NCBI GenBank assembly: GCA_027972325.1
Contig: JAPMOS010000026.1
Span: forward strand, 412,501-476,500
DNA from: Paratrimastix pyriformis
Taxonomy: Eukaryota; Preaxostyla; Paratrimastigidae
DNA: 64,000 nt
Direction: 5' to 3'
In this document: positions 17,034 to 29,237 of the stretch, piece after piece
Position numbering within the stretch: the first letter of the stretch is position 1
Layout of the letters: each line of letters begins with the position of its first letter
Notes under the pieces: generated by a model
Seen by the model: the letters and a program-made list of their open reading frames with translations, nothing else
Told to the model about the DNA's origin: nothing
Database searches by the model: none
Position numbers and translations under genes: made by a program

Positions 17034-17789
17034 AAACAACGCGCACGGGCTGAGATCGTTGATTTTTTGTTTTCCCCTCGGGTGGCACCCGAGGGTCCGT
17101 GTTTGCTTTTGCCCCCCCCCCCCCCCCCCCTTGTCTGGTGGCTATCCCCACTCTGTCTTGAGTGGCTATCCTCCTATGTCTGTGAGTGGCTATCCCATGT
17201 CTGGTGGCTATCCCCACTCTGTCTTAAGTGGCGATCCCCCCTGTCTTGTGGTGGGCGGTCAAAAATGTTGTTTTTTGGTTTTGTTTTTTTTTTCGATTCC
17301 CCATTTGGTTTGTTATCTTTTTGTGAAGGACACCGTTTTTTGAGGAGGGGTCGACCCCCCCATCTGCCGTCTTCCGTGACGTGACCTCCAACAATGGACT
17401 GCATCCCCTCCTTTGAGGGTTGACAACGGCAGCGTCAGGCTCGGAGGCAATCGGCGCTCTTCCGATTCGAATTCTTCCTCCTGGTTTTGTGAGCGTGGTT
17501 GGGGAGGGAATTGTCTTGACTGACCTGACCCTGCCCCAAACAGCCAGCGTTAGTGAACCCACGTTGGGCGCGCCACCGGAATTCCTGGTTCCGGGATCAA
17601 CGAACATGAATGCAATCGGGAAGACGACATTTTATCTCCCTTTCTCAGATCCAGAAAACCTCCAGGGCCTAAAAATGTGCCGCAACCCAATCTCTCCGAA
17701 CAACCGGATGATCATCAGACATCAGACGGTTTTGACAAGGTTTGAAACCTTGGTCAAGGGAATAACCAGGGCATCGATCTTCTGTGCTC
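17034..17789. other. Intergenic segment with a short tandem repeat
   Basis: Several copies of GTGGCTATCC followed by CCACTCTGTCTT or CATGTCTG lie between about 17139 and 17236. From 17420 to 17790 the plus strand is largely open, but with no domain or splice pattern that I trust. It may hold the first exon of the next gene. Confidence 0.6.
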
Positions 17790-20700
17790 ATGGAAAACGA
17801 CGGCAGATTCGAGGATTCATCTGATCCTAAGAGCTCCGAGGTTTGCCATCTCATCTTTCGAGTATCCTGCATCTCGTCTTTGAAGGGTGGTTTGGAGGAG
17901 TGGATGCCTTCTGATGGATGGGATTTTCTTCAAGGCGTTGACTATGGCGGCTGTGACATCTGCTGTCGGTCTGTGAGCATCGCCTCTTCAACCCAGTCGT
18001 CCAATATTCCAACCAATATTGTTTTCTCCAAGCTCCGATCTCTGCAACAACATCGGGGCCTTGAAGGCCTTCGCCCAGACGCTGCCCAACTGTGTGGTCT
18101 GCCCCCAACCATATCCACTGTGTTCTCGTCTCTTCCTTCCCTTCGGGAAAACTACCACCTGGGTCTTTCGAGTCAAACGTCACCATCCACCCCCCGATTT
18201 CTGGAAGGCTCACCCGTTTCGCTCTGCTGCGCCTCTCGTGGCGGGGGCGCCTCGCAGGGCTTCAACACCAACGGCTGGTTCAAGCACACCTGCCCCGAGG
18301 CCAACCGCGGCCACTGGACGTCCGCACGCCATCATCCACCCCAAACTCGCAAATGTTCTCCCCGCTCTGTCTCACCCCCCCCCCCCCCCCCCCCCCCCCC
18401 GACCCACAGCTCCGACCCCGCGTGCGGTTTCTACCGCCGCACGGCAGCCCCGGCCTCCGATGGCTGGGAATTCCTGCAGGGCGACGACTATGGCGGCTGT
18501 GACATCTGCTGCCGGTCCGTGGGCGCCAAGACCCCACACACCCTGACTCCATCATCATCATCATCATTGTTCACACACCCCAGGGCCGACCTGTGCAACA
18601 ACATCGAGGCATTGAAGGCCCACGCGGCGACCCTGCCCAACTGTGTGGTCCGCCCCGCCCCCGCCAACCCCCATCCCCCAATCATCCCGGTTCTTCGCTG
18701 TGTGTTCTGCACGTTGCCTGTCACCCTCCCTTCCTGCCACCCGGCCTTTTCGTCTGCTTTGAGACTCCTCTGCTCCTGATTCCCGCGATTTAAGCACCAA
18801 GCCCACTCGACCGAGCCTCTCATCACCGGTTGAGGACTGGGTATCATGAGAGCTTTGATTTAACCGCGTTTTCAGCACCCAGCCCACGTTGGCGGGCGCT
18901 TGTCATCACCGTTGAGGACGGTGTCTTGATCGAAAACGCGTTCTCAGCACCCAGTCCACTTTTGGCGAGTTTTGTCATCACCGGGGATCCCGAAATCTCC
19001 CTCCCTTTGGCCTCACCATCTCCCTCGTGTGCCGCGCAGGGCTTCAACACCAACGGCTGGTTCAAGCACACCTGCCCCGAGGCCAACCGCGGCCACTGGA
19101 CGTCCGCATGCGCCCCCCCCCCAATAACCAATCCGGCATACTCACCTGCCCCGGGGTCGCCACAACAGCTCCGATCCAGCCTGTGGTTTCTATCGGCGCA
19201 CGAGACCCGCTCCTGTGGCGGTGGTTGCTCCGGCCTCGGATGGGTGGGAATTCCTGCAGGGCGACGACTATGGCGGCTGCGACATCTGCTGCCGGTCCGT
19301 GGACATCGTCTCTTTCAACAACACTCCCACCTCAATACATTCCTGTCCGCCCAGTCCCGAACTCCGCAACAACATCGGGGCCTTGAAGGCCTACGCCCAG
19401 ACGCTGCCCAATTGTGTGGTCTGCCGCCCCCGCCAACCACCCACCCAGTCGTCGACCCAGCTGGTCCTATCCGCTGCGTTCTCCCCCCCCCCCCCCCCCA
19501 CCCCGGGCATCCCCCGCAACACTTCGTTGCTCCCCGACCATTTCATTCGTTATGACTTCTCCTTGGCCCCTGCGTTTTCTCTTTCCGTGAGACTGCGCCC
19601 ACCCCCCTGCACCAGGCAGCCGCCCACCCCCATCATGGGTCGGACATTGGGCCTCACCCGTTCCCGTTTCCCTCTGCTGCGCCTCTCGTGGCGGGGGCGC
19701 CTCGCAGGGTTTCAACACCAACGGCTGGTTCAAGCACAGCTGCCCCGAGGCCAACCGCGGCCACTGGACGTCCGCAACGCGCCACCCCCAAAATCTCCCT
19801 TCCGACGACGTGCTCACCTCTGCCCCTGCTCGTCACACAGCTCCGATCCGGCGTGCGGCTTCTATCGCCGCACCGATGGCTGGGAATTCCTGCAGGGCGT
19901 CGACTATGGCGGCTGTGACATCTGCTGCCGGTCCGTGGGCGTCATGATCCCCCATCCCATTCCCCCATCCTGCCCAATCATCATCATCATTGTTCTCTCA
20001 GGGCCGACCTGTGCAACAATATTGAGGCCTTGAAGGCCCACGCGGCGACCCTGCCCGGCTGTGTGGTCTGCCCCGCCCCGCCTGCCCCGCCCTCAAACGG
20101 AAGGGGCACCATACAAAAGGGTCTGCTGGAAGGGATCCGTCGTATGGTTTGGATGGTCAGCATCACCAGCTGCCGGTGGTCGCGCCTGATGGGGGGTCCC
20201 CGACACATGGCAAGACCGCGAGGCAACCTCGGAACACTGGGCACAGACCTTCTTCATCAATGGGGTGCGCAGGGACCGTCAAACACACGGAACTGATATC
20301 AGATAAGGATCTGTACGGCCCGCTTTGATTCTTCCGATGGAAGGGGGGGGGGGTCGTCGTTTCGTGGGCGTTTTACGGGGGACTGGGACCGGGACCGGGA
20401 CGGGGACCGGGACGGGGACCGGGACACCGGGACGGGGACCGGGACGGGGACCGGACGGGACTGGGACCGGGACCGGGACGGGGACGGGGATGGGGACGAG
20501 GACAGGGACTGACGACTCTTCCCTTGGCTCTTTGTGCCTCGCAGGGCTTCAACACCAACGGCTGGTTCAAGCACACCTGCCCCGAGGCCAACCGCGGCCA
20601 CTGGACGTCCGCACGCGCCCACCCCAAATCTCCCTTTCCGACAGACCCAACCTCGGTTCTGTTTCTCGACCCGCATAGCTCCGACCCCGCGTGCGGCTTC

Positions 20701-23700
20701 TATCGCCGCACCGATGGCTGGGAATTCCTGCAGGGCGTCGACTATGACGGCTGTGACATCTGCTGCCGGTCCGTGGGCCTCGGTTCACCCCAGCCCCCAG
20801 CCCCCGTCCTCCCACCCCTTACCACGCCCCGCCCAATCATTCTTATATTTCCACCCCAGGGCCGACCTGTGCAACAACATCGAGGCCTTGAAGGCCCACG
20901 CCGCCACCCTGCCCAACTGTGTTGTCTGTCACGACCCCACGCCCTCAGAGGCCAGGCGATCCGTCACGTCTGGGACTCCCCCGGCATTGGCGTCCTTTTG
21001 AATTCAAATCCGAGCGTCCCGTTGGATGGAAATCTGCTCGGAAAATGACGATCTTGATGGAGACGTCAGCAACTTCGTCATGATGCATGCCGAAATTAAA
21101 CGCAATGATGATCCGTTTCTGCGCTTCCTGAACCGCGACATCTCTGAAAAGCATCTCCGCTATACGGATCTGGACAGCGATTTCAAGGTGCTTACGCAAA
21201 AGATGCTTCCTGAGCTTGCGAAATTGTTTGGGTACATCACTGTTCACAAGCAGCGGGTCGTCTCCAGAGCATTGCTGAAGACGATCGTTGAAATGCTCGG
21301 CAGCCTCGAGCGAGAAATGCTCGTTTCGTCTATGACTGACTTCTTTTATCAAGTGCTTGGCTCTGTCACGTGGCATGCTGGACAATCGGACTTGGAGAGT
21401 ATCTCATCGGAATCGTCCGAGGAGCTCCCAATGAGTATGCGTTTTGGTGGTCCCGCAGCCTCATCCAACCGCTCTTTGAAACCGTCTGATTCGTCACGTC
21501 ACACAACCTCAATGAGTGGGTGTCGGCCGACATCATGTATCACCACCCCACCCCGTCAATTGGGTGGAGGTCCGCCACACCCTCGCAGCCCTCCTTCTCC
21601 GAAGTCGCTCTCGGGCTCCAAGAAAGGACGGGCTGCCAACCCCTTGAGGTCACCACTGTGCACCCCCTGCGGTCCCGGCCCCTTCGGGAACCCGTTTGCA
21701 CATCAACCGGCGGCGCCCACCGCCCCGTCCACCCCGGTTCCTGACCCAGTGGTCGCCAAGCCGCCTGCGAGCTCCCGCACCCCAGCCCCAGCCTCGGCGA
21801 AGGGGGGGTGAGCCCGGAGGCAAGAAGTCGATCGCCCCTGCAGTGGGTGCCCCTGCCCCTGCTGTCCCTGTTGTTGTGCCCCCCTTGTCTGTGTCTGGCC
21901 CTGCCATGGCTGACACCAAGGCGCCTGATCCCGCTGCCGTGGCGCCGGCTGCTTCCGCTGCTGTTCGCAAGATTGGTGCCGCCGACCTGGTCCCCAGCCG
22001 GGGGGATCATGATGTGGGGAAGGAGCCAGTGTGGGGACGGTGGATCAGGGGACCATCCAAGTTGAGCTACCGGTCATTCCGGTGCTGGTGGATGGGCAGT
22101 AGCCCCCCCTCAGGCTGGCGCGAGGAGTGCTTCTCGTATTAACTTTCGTTTTCTTTTTTCTGTTCTTCGGTCCCCCCGCCCCCTCATTCTGTCATGTCCT
22201 CTTTGTTCCATTTTGTATGCGAGTTGATGTTTCCTTGCGAGTTTCCAGTCTCTCTCTTCCTCCCGATGCCCCCTGTGCACCTTCCCCTGGAGGGAGCGCT
22301 GGGGTGCATTTTACCCGCCGGCTTCGGCCGGACCAACGGTTTTCATTCACTATTTCTCAGTTCGATTATGTCGTGCTGTTTAGGTGATTGAATAGTATAA
22401 CACACACACACACACGTCTGGGGGATGGGATGGTCAGCTCAGACACACAGCAAACAGCATCTACGCATGTCGCGTCAGAGGGGATCCCCGACAGTCATCG
22501 CGGCACATAGGACGCAGACCCTCCTTCGATTGGGTTCAGGGACCGTGAATAAACATGGTATTTCGGACCCCGGGGGGGCACGAATTCAGAAAGTGGCCAA
22601 TGAGCCCCTCCTCCTCCTCCTCCTCCCCTCCCCCTCCCCACCCCCCAATCCGGGGGCCTAGGTCTCGTGTTTTCCGGGGGAATGTTGACGATAAGGACGG
22701 GATACGTGACGGTGACGTGACGTGCTGCACACGACGGGACGTGACGGGACTGAGAACGGGATGTCCTGCGACCTCATCCAATTCCCTCTCTCTCTTCTCG
22801 CTCTCTGCGCCTCGCAGGGCTTCAACACCCTCGGCTGGTTCAAGCACGCCTGCCCCGAGGCCAACCGCCGCCACTGGACGTCTGCAACGCGCCCAATTAT
22901 CCCTTCCGACGGACTCACCCGTGCCCCTGCCCCTGCCCTCGCACTTTCTCCGACACACAGTTCCGACCCCGCGTGCGGCTTCTATCGCCGCACGAGACCC
23001 GCTGCGGCAGCCCCGGCAGTCCCGGCCTCGGATGGCTGGGAATTCCTGCAGGGCGACGACTATGGCGGCTGTGACATCTGCTGCCGGTCCGTGAACCTCA
23101 TTTCTTCACAGCAGGCCACCACCCAACGTATGCACCCAACTTCACCACCGCCCCACCCCATGCCACATTCCGTCCAACCCCCTCCTCCTCCTCTCCTCCA
23201 TCACGACCGTCGTCGTCGTCGTCATCATCATCCAGTCTTCCATCATCCAGTCTTCATCATCATCCAGTCATCAACAACAACAACATGGAAGGCCGCCGAG
23301 AAGTCGAAGGCCCGCCGGCAGCTGGCCTTGTTTTTCGGCAACCGCCGCAGGTTCTTCGCCTCGCTCTCCTCGGCCGAGGATGGCCGGCCCTCATGCCCGA
23401 TCGCCTGGGAACAGATCAGCGAGCACCACCGACGAGAGGCCGCCTCTCGAGGCGGCCCGGGCCCCGACGCGGACATCCCCTGGGCTGCCCTGGCCGCCTC
23501 GGTCCCGGCCCTGACAGCAGCCGAGGTCGCCGCCCTGGAGGACGACATCAGCATGGACGAAGTGCGGGGCCAGGTCGCCCACGCGGCCCCGCACACTGCT
23601 CCGGGCGCAGACGGCGTGGGGATCGACGCCGTCAAGAGCCTTTCGAAGGAGGAGGCCTTCGCGGGCGCCCTCTTGGCCCTGTACCGCGCCTGCTGGCGGT

Positions 23701-26700
23701 CGAAGACCACCCCCGCCCGGTGGCGCACCTCGGAGGCGGTGCTCCTCCCCAAGAAGGGCAAGCCACCGGGGGAGATCAGCTCCTGGCGGCACATTGCGCT
23801 CTGCGACGTCCTGGCCAAGATCTATGGGGCAATCCTCGGCCAACGACTGACGGTGCTGCTCGGCCACCGCGGCCGCCTCGCGGCCTCGCAACATGGCTTT
23901 TGCCCAGGGCTTGGGCCCTTGCTCCACGTGTCGACCCTCCTGGCCACGCTGGAAAGCCGCAATCGGGCAAAGGCGCCGCTCAGGGTGGCGTTCATTGACC
24001 TGCGGAATGCCTTCGGCAGCGTGGAGCGGTGGGTCATCCGGAAAGGCCTCGAGCTTGCCCGCATCCCTGAACACCTGCTGGCCGTGATCATGGAGATGCA
24101 TCAGGGACTCCGGATGACCTGGCGCCTCCGGCCGGACGACGCCGAGGGCATCGCCCTGGACCGAGGCGTCCGACAAGGCGATTCGCTCTCACCAATCATA
24201 TTTCTGCTGGCGGTCGACCCACTCCTTCGTTGGCTGGCGATGGCCGACCCAGCCCTGGGGACCTCGGCGCGGGGCTGGTCGAGGATCCCACGACCGCGGC
24301 AACAACCCAGGCATTTGCCGACGACATCGCACTCCTCGCGCCCAGCGACGCCGCCCTTGCCGTCCTCTGCCACCGGGTCGACGCCTTCCTGGCTTGGGCA
24401 CGCCAGTCGACCAACACCGACAAGTGCGCCCTGCTGGCAGTCGAAGGGGGTCAGCCGCACACCAGCGCCCGGGCACTCCTCCAAGGGAAGGCCATCCCAA
24501 CACTGGGCTCCGCGGGGCCAGCGGATCCTACACCTACCTGGGCTACGACATCTCCCCGAGGGCCTCGCCGCCACGCACCTGCCGCGGGTGCTGGCCAACT
24601 GGGACAAGAGGCTGGCCCTGATCCACGGCTGCGCCCTCCCCGCTGGCAAAGGTGGAGGCCACAAAGCAATGGGCCCTTCCGACTTTGGTGTACGGCCTTA
24701 CCGCCGCGTGCCCGTCGGCCGACCTGTGCGCCAAGCTCGAAGACACCCTGGCTCGCTATGCGGCGGCCTGGTTCACGGGCCGCCCCTGGGGACCGACAAG
24801 AAGTTCCTCCCCGGCGTCCCGCGGGCCTTCCTGTTCCTGCCCGGCCAGGGCCCCGGCCTCCCGCGCATCGAAGCCACCCTGCGTCAGGCCCACCTGGGCC
24901 TGGTGGCCCGCTCCTCAACCCCCGCCAGGTGGCCACTTCCTCGACCAATGGGCCCGCCCCACGCCTTCGCCCGCGTCCTGGTGGCCGCCGCCCGCCCCTC
25001 ACTCCCCAGCCCGCCGCCGCGCCGCCGCAGGTCCTGCGCCACGGAGATCGCCGTCCCTGAGGCCCTGTGGCAATGGCTGGCGCACGACCAGGCCCGGCAC
25101 GCCTACAGCCTCGTCCCCAACTCCCGGCGGCCAGGCTGGCTCCTCCGGAACCAGCTCGTCCGGGGGCCCACGTCTTCCCGCAGGGGCCGGCCACCGCGAC
25201 CGCCGGAAGGAGCTCCGCCTGATGGGTCTCGCGGAGCTGCTGCCCACCTTGCCGGCGGACTCGATACAGGTTTTCACGGACGGCTCCTTCGAGGTCGGAC
25301 CCGAGGGGCTCCTGAGGGGGCGCGGCCGCCGTCCTGATCCACCCCGACGGCAGAGCGGTGGCGCTCCGCCGCACGCTCCTGTGGCCCACCAGCAACGCAC
25401 AGGCCGAGGTGGAGGCCATCCGCCTGGCCGCCGAGCTGCTCAGCAGGGAGCGGGTGCCACCGAGCCGAGCCATCCTGCTCCTCTCCGACAGCTCATACGC
25501 CCTCGGCGCCCTTTGCCGGTCCTGTGGCCTGTCTCAGTGCCAGCAGACCGTCCTCCGGATCCGCGACGAGCTGCTCTCCCGCTGGCCGCGCCTCCTCTGT
25601 CACCACGTCCCATCACACGCCGACGTCGCCGTCCCCATGCCCCCAACTGTGGGGAACCTGCAAGCTGACCGCCTGGCGGGGAGGCCGCGGCGGCAGACCC
25701 GCCGCCCCCGCCACCAACCCCGGAAGCCTGCCGCCCCGCAACAGATCGGCCTCACCTGCCCAGCCCCGCTCCGGTTCCGGCCATCAGGACCGGTGGATGC
25801 GCCCTGCCGTTCCCTGCTCGACCGTTCACCACCGCCGCGGCCCGGGGTTCTGCCTTGCCCTCCAATGTGAGGAAGACAGCCGCGAGTGGCTACAGCGCCG
25901 GAGCATGGCCTCATCGGGGTGACCCTCGACACACTCGAGCAGAAGCTGGCCTCGGCGGCCTGGCGGCAGCTCGCGGCCCCGCCTGGAAGGTGCGCCGCCT
26001 CGTCTGGCTGCTCTTTGGCACGTTCCCCACCCTGGCAACCATCCGCGCCCTCTACGCGGGCCAAGGGGGCGCTGCCTGGACCACACCCTGCCCGCTCTGC
26101 CACGGGGCCCCAGAGACCATGGCCCACCTGCTGTCGGCCTGCGGCAGGTTCCACCATTACTACACGGCCAGGCACGACCGTGCCGTCCGCCGCCTATGGG
26201 CCTGGTTCGGCGGCCAGGACGCCTGGGTGATCCGGCACTACCTGGGGGTCTCGGCAACCAACCGTCAGCCGGCCCTCCCGCAACCCCTGCTGGATGAGAT
26301 CCCAGCGGCCTTCCGAGACCTGCACCCGGACCTGGTCCTGCAGTCTCGGGCCCCGACGGCGCCTGGTGGCTCGTGGACGTGGCCATCACAGGGGCGACAG
26401 CCAGGGTTGGCCCGCCCTGGCAGCGGGAAAAGCCACCCACTACGCCGAGCTTTGTCGGTCGATCTCGAAAGCCACCGGGCAACCCTGCCGCGTGGTCCCG
26501 GTCGTCCTCTCGGCGCGGGGAGTCGTCCCTCGGGCCACGCTGCAGGCCCTCTCTCGGACCACCCCGGCCTCCCCGCCTGAGATCCGGCTGGGCCTCCAGA
26601 AGTGCCTCTCCTCCCTCGCCACCCTGCTCGTGCGCGACGCCCTGGCCCTGATGACCATGCGGAACAGGGCGGCTGCCGACGAGCCGCACCCCTGACACAA

Positions 26701-26703
26701 GGC

Positions 26704-26748
<45 letters not shown>

Positions 26749-28901
26749 GCCCTCGCCCATCTCCACATCCGCCTCATCTCATGCCACATTCTGACCAATC
26801 TCCTCCTCCTCTTTCCCCGTCGTCGTCGTCATCATCATCAACCAAATCTTTCGTCATCATCCTCAGCGTCCGTCAACATCATCTCATCATCTCCAGTCGT
26901 CGTCATCATCCACTCGTCGTCTTCCATCATCATCATCATCATCACCATCATTATCACCACCACCATCATCATCAATATTCTCCGCCCAGCGCCGAACTCC
27001 GCAACAACATCGGGGCCTTGAAGGCCTCCGCCCAGACGCTGCCCAACTGTGTGGTCTGCCGCCCCCGCCAACCATAGCCACTCGTGAGATTGAACACTGC
27101 CGAACCAGACAGCCCCAATCACCCGTTTCCCTCTGCGGCGCCTCTCGTGACGACGGGGCGCCTCGCAGGGCTTCAACACCAATGGCTGGTTCAAGCACAG
27201 CTGCTCCGAGGCCAACCGCGGCCACTGGACGTCCGCAACGCGTCACCCTTGTCTCCCTTCCGAGCTCCTCATTCCTGCCCCTGCTCGTCACACAGCTCCG
27301 ATCCGGCGTGCGGCTTCTATCGCCGCACCGATGGCTGGGAATTCCTGCAGGGCGTCGACTATGGCGGCTGTGACATCTGCTGCCGGTCCGTGGGCGTCGA
27401 CACTCCACACAGCCTGACTTCCCATCCCGCCCAATCATCATTATTCCTCTCTCACACACACACACCAGGGCCGACCTGTGCAACAACATCGAGGCCTTGA
27501 AGGCCCACGCCGCGACCCTGCCCAACTGTGTGGTCCGCCCGCCCCCGCCCTGGAAGGGCACCTCCCAGACGAAAGGTTATGCTGCTGGACCCGCAAGGGA
27601 TCCGTCACATGGCTTGGGATGGCCCGCTCACGCGCTCTCATCGCATGGCCGTTCTTCGACTCACCTGCTTCGTGACGCGATACCCCCTCCCCTGACCCGC
27701 TCACTCCATGACCCGCTCACCCCCTGACCCGCTCACCACCCCCCGACCCGCTCATCCCCTGACCCGCTCACCCCTCCCCTGACCCGCTCACCGGGGGGAA
27801 GTTGGGAAGTGGGGGTCCTAAGTTCGTGGAATGTTTTCCGGTCGAATGTCGATGACAAGAGCCGGACGACGGGACGGGGACCGGGACCGGGACGGGGACG
27901 GGGACGGGACTGACGAAACTCCCCTTGGCCTCATCCATCTCCACGCTCTCTGCGCTGCGCAGGGCTTCAACACCCTCGGCTGGTTCAAGCACACCTGCCC
28001 CGAGGCCAACCGCCGCCACTGGACGTCCGCAACGCGCCCACCCACCCCAAATCTCCCTTCCGACGGACTCACCCGTGTCCCTGCCCCTGCCCCTGCCCTT
28101 GCCCTTGCACTTTCTCCGACATACAGTTCCGACCCTGCATGCGGTTTCTATCGCCGCACGAGACCCGCTCCCGCTGCGGCAGCCCCGGCCTCGGATGGCT
28201 GGGAATTCCTGCAGGGCGACGACTATGGCGGCTGTGACATCTGCTGCCGGTCCGTGGGCGCCAAGACCCCACACACCCTGACCCATCCCAACCCATCAAC
28301 ATCATATTCACACACCCCAGGGCCGACCTGTGCAACAACATCGAGGCCTTGAAGGCCCACGCCGCGACCCTGCCCGGCTGTGTGGTCTGTTGCCCCATTT
28401 CCCCGTTCCAACCACATTCAGCATCCAGTCACCAGCAACACCGCACGCACGGACACTCGGGCCCATCAAAACGCCCTCGCCACGGGGGATTCCTTCGCCC
28501 ACGGGTGCAGTGACATTCGTGCTGTCTCTTCTACCTCTCTGGTTTTTTGTTTTCCCGTTACTCCTTTCCTTCTTTACGACACGCACACACACCCCAGACT
28601 CCACACCTGCCTGTACTCGCCCTCGATCTCAAGCCGCCCCGTCCTCACCCATTTCCCTCTGCTGCGCCTCTCGTCAGGCGGGGGCGCCTCGCAGGGCTTC
28701 AACACCAACGGCTGGTTCAAACACGCCTGCCCCGAGGCCAACCGCGGCCACTGGACGTCTGCACGTGCCCACCCCCAAAATCTCCCTTCCGACGACGTGC
28801 TCACCTCTGCCCCTGCTCGACACAGCTCCGATCCGGCGTGCGGCTTCTATCGCCGTGTGCGCCCCGTGCCCGAAGTGCTGCTGGCCAACCTCGCTCTATG
28901 A
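17790..28901 (+). CDS. Cysteine-rich PAN/apple-like repeat protein, tandem exon cassettes
   Basis: A unit of about 70 to 85 residues is encoded by three exons and repeated about eight times. Exon b encodes ADLCNNIEALKAHAATLPNC, exon c GFNTNGWFKHTCPEANRGHW, and exon a DPACGFYRRT then WEFLQGVDYGGCDICC. Cysteine spacing and the NCVGFNTNGWFK core resemble PAN/apple domains; I infer a secreted or surface adhesion role. a exons: to 17968, 18410-18514, 19169-19294, 19841-19930, 20679-20768, 22961-23086, 27296-27385, 28127-28249, 28826-28901. b exons: 18033-18096, 18584-18647, 19355-19418, 20002-20065, 20860-20923, 26990-27053, 27469-27532, 28321-28384. c exons: 18258-18319, 19040-19101, 19708-19769, 20545-20606, 22818-22879, 27169-27230, 27963-28024, 28695-28756. 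Every b exon is 64 bases and every c exon 62. The ATG at 17790 is a guess; no signal peptide was found. One b exon has LRNN in place of LCNN. Confidence 0.8.
18780..18992. repeat. Three imperfect 70-base intron repeats
   Basis: CAGCACCCAGCCCACGTTGG-like cores recur near 18793, 18870 and 18946, each followed by TCATCACCG. They lie in an intron of the PAN-like gene between a b exon and a c exon. Confidence 0.75.
20385..20510. repeat. (GGGACC/GGGACG)n G-rich tandem repeat
   Basis: A 6 to 12 base unit, GGGACCGGGACG, is repeated about ten times. It is purine-rich on the coding strand and could form G-quadruplexes. A shorter related run occurs near 27876-27912 at the equivalent intron position before a c exon. 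Confidence 0.9.
21026..21811 (+). CDS. Unrecognised intronless ORF within a PAN-like gene intron
   Basis: A 261-codon ORF starts at an ATG at 21026. Residues 1-140 have an ordinary mixed composition (DDPFLRFLNRDISEKHLRYT; LLKTIVEMLGSLEREMLVSS) and look helical. Residues 150-261 are Pro, Ser and Ala rich. Codon use is less GC-biased than the flanking exons. It lies inside the 1.9-kb intron between PAN-like exons at 20923 and 22818, on the same strand. Beyond the stop, Ala/Pro-rich coding-like sequence continues in another frame to about 22100. I do not recognise a domain. It may be a nested gene or part of an inserted element. Confidence 0.5.
   Translation: MEICSENDDLDGDVSNFVMMHAEIKRNDDPFLRFLNRDISEKHLRYTDLDSDFKVLTQKMLPELAKLFGYITVHKQRVVSRALLKTIVEMLGSLEREMLVSSMTDFFYQVLGSVTWHAGQSDLESISSESSEELPMSMRFGGPAASSNRSLKPSDSSRHTTSMSGCRPTSCITTPPRQLGGGPPHPRSPPSPKSLSGSKKGRAANPLRSPLCTPCGPGPFGNPFAHQPAAPTAPSTPVPDPVVAKPPASSRTPAPASAKGG
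23288..26698 (+). mobile_element. Degenerate non-LTR retrotransposon (LINE): RT, RNase H, zinc knuckle, restriction-like endonuclease
   Basis: The reverse transcriptase region has LLPKKGKPPGEISSWRHIAL, QHGF, AFIDLRNAFGSVERWV, GVRQGDSLSPIIFLLAVDPL and the catalytic AFADDIALLA near 24315. An RNase H domain follows: IQVFTDGSFEVG (near 25265), a Glu in AEVEAIRLAAE, then LLLSDSSYALGAL and GNLQADRLA near 25655. A CPLCHGAPETMAHLLSAC knuckle lies near 26090. A PDLVL, WWLVDVAIT, KATHYAEL series (26325-26455) matches the restriction-like endonuclease of R2/NeSL-type LINEs. I see no apurinic-type endonuclease. The frame changes at least six times and there is no 5' start codon, so this copy is truncated and inactive. 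It sits in the intron between PAN-like exons ending 23086 and starting 26990. A 42-base C run follows the stop. Confidence 0.88.
26705..26746 (+). repeat. Poly(C) tract of 42 bases
   Basis: An uninterrupted C run begins seven bases after the last in-frame TGA of the LINE. It could be the element's tail or one of the many poly(C) tracts in introns of this region. Confidence 0.9.
26815..26982. repeat. GTC/ATC microsatellite before a b exon
   Basis: Imperfect GTC and ATC triplets occupy the intron segment between the LINE and the PAN-like b exon at 26990. Similar triplets occur left of the LINE at 23208-23285, so the element inserted within or beside an existing array. Confidence 0.85.
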
Positions 28902-29077
28902 GAAAGGTCTCTCTTGCGGCGGTCGTTCTCCTTGACCTCCACCGGTCTCGTGTTGCATTTTGCAGGCTCCTTTTGCTTGTTCAGAACCGGCCCATCCCCG
29001 CTGAACGCTGCGGACACATCCTGGCGTTCTGCTCCGCTGGTTGGTGTGCCGACCGAACGTTTTTTTAATTTGTTTTT

Positions 29078-29152
29078 GGCTAATCCTCCAGAGTCTTGAT
29101 GAAATTTTTAGGGAAAAAAAGGCTAATCCTCCAGAGTCTTGATGAAATTTTT
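29078..29152. repeat. Direct repeat of about 32 bases, two copies
   Basis: GGCTAATCCTCCAGAGTCTT followed by GATGAAATTTTT occurs at 29078 and again at 29121. A partial inverted match (TTTTTAGCCAAGACTC) follows near 29174. Confidence 0.9.
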
Positions 29153-29237
29153 TGGAAAAAAAAAATTAGAAAAAATTTTTAGCCAAGACTCCCAAGGTGT
29201 GCCCCTACAAGGCTGTTCCTCAGCAAAAAAAAGCTAT

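Noticed and set aside
26705-26746. Poly(C) run as proof of the LINE 3' tail
   Set aside because: Poly(C) tracts occur in many introns here without any LINE, so the run cannot be assigned to the element.
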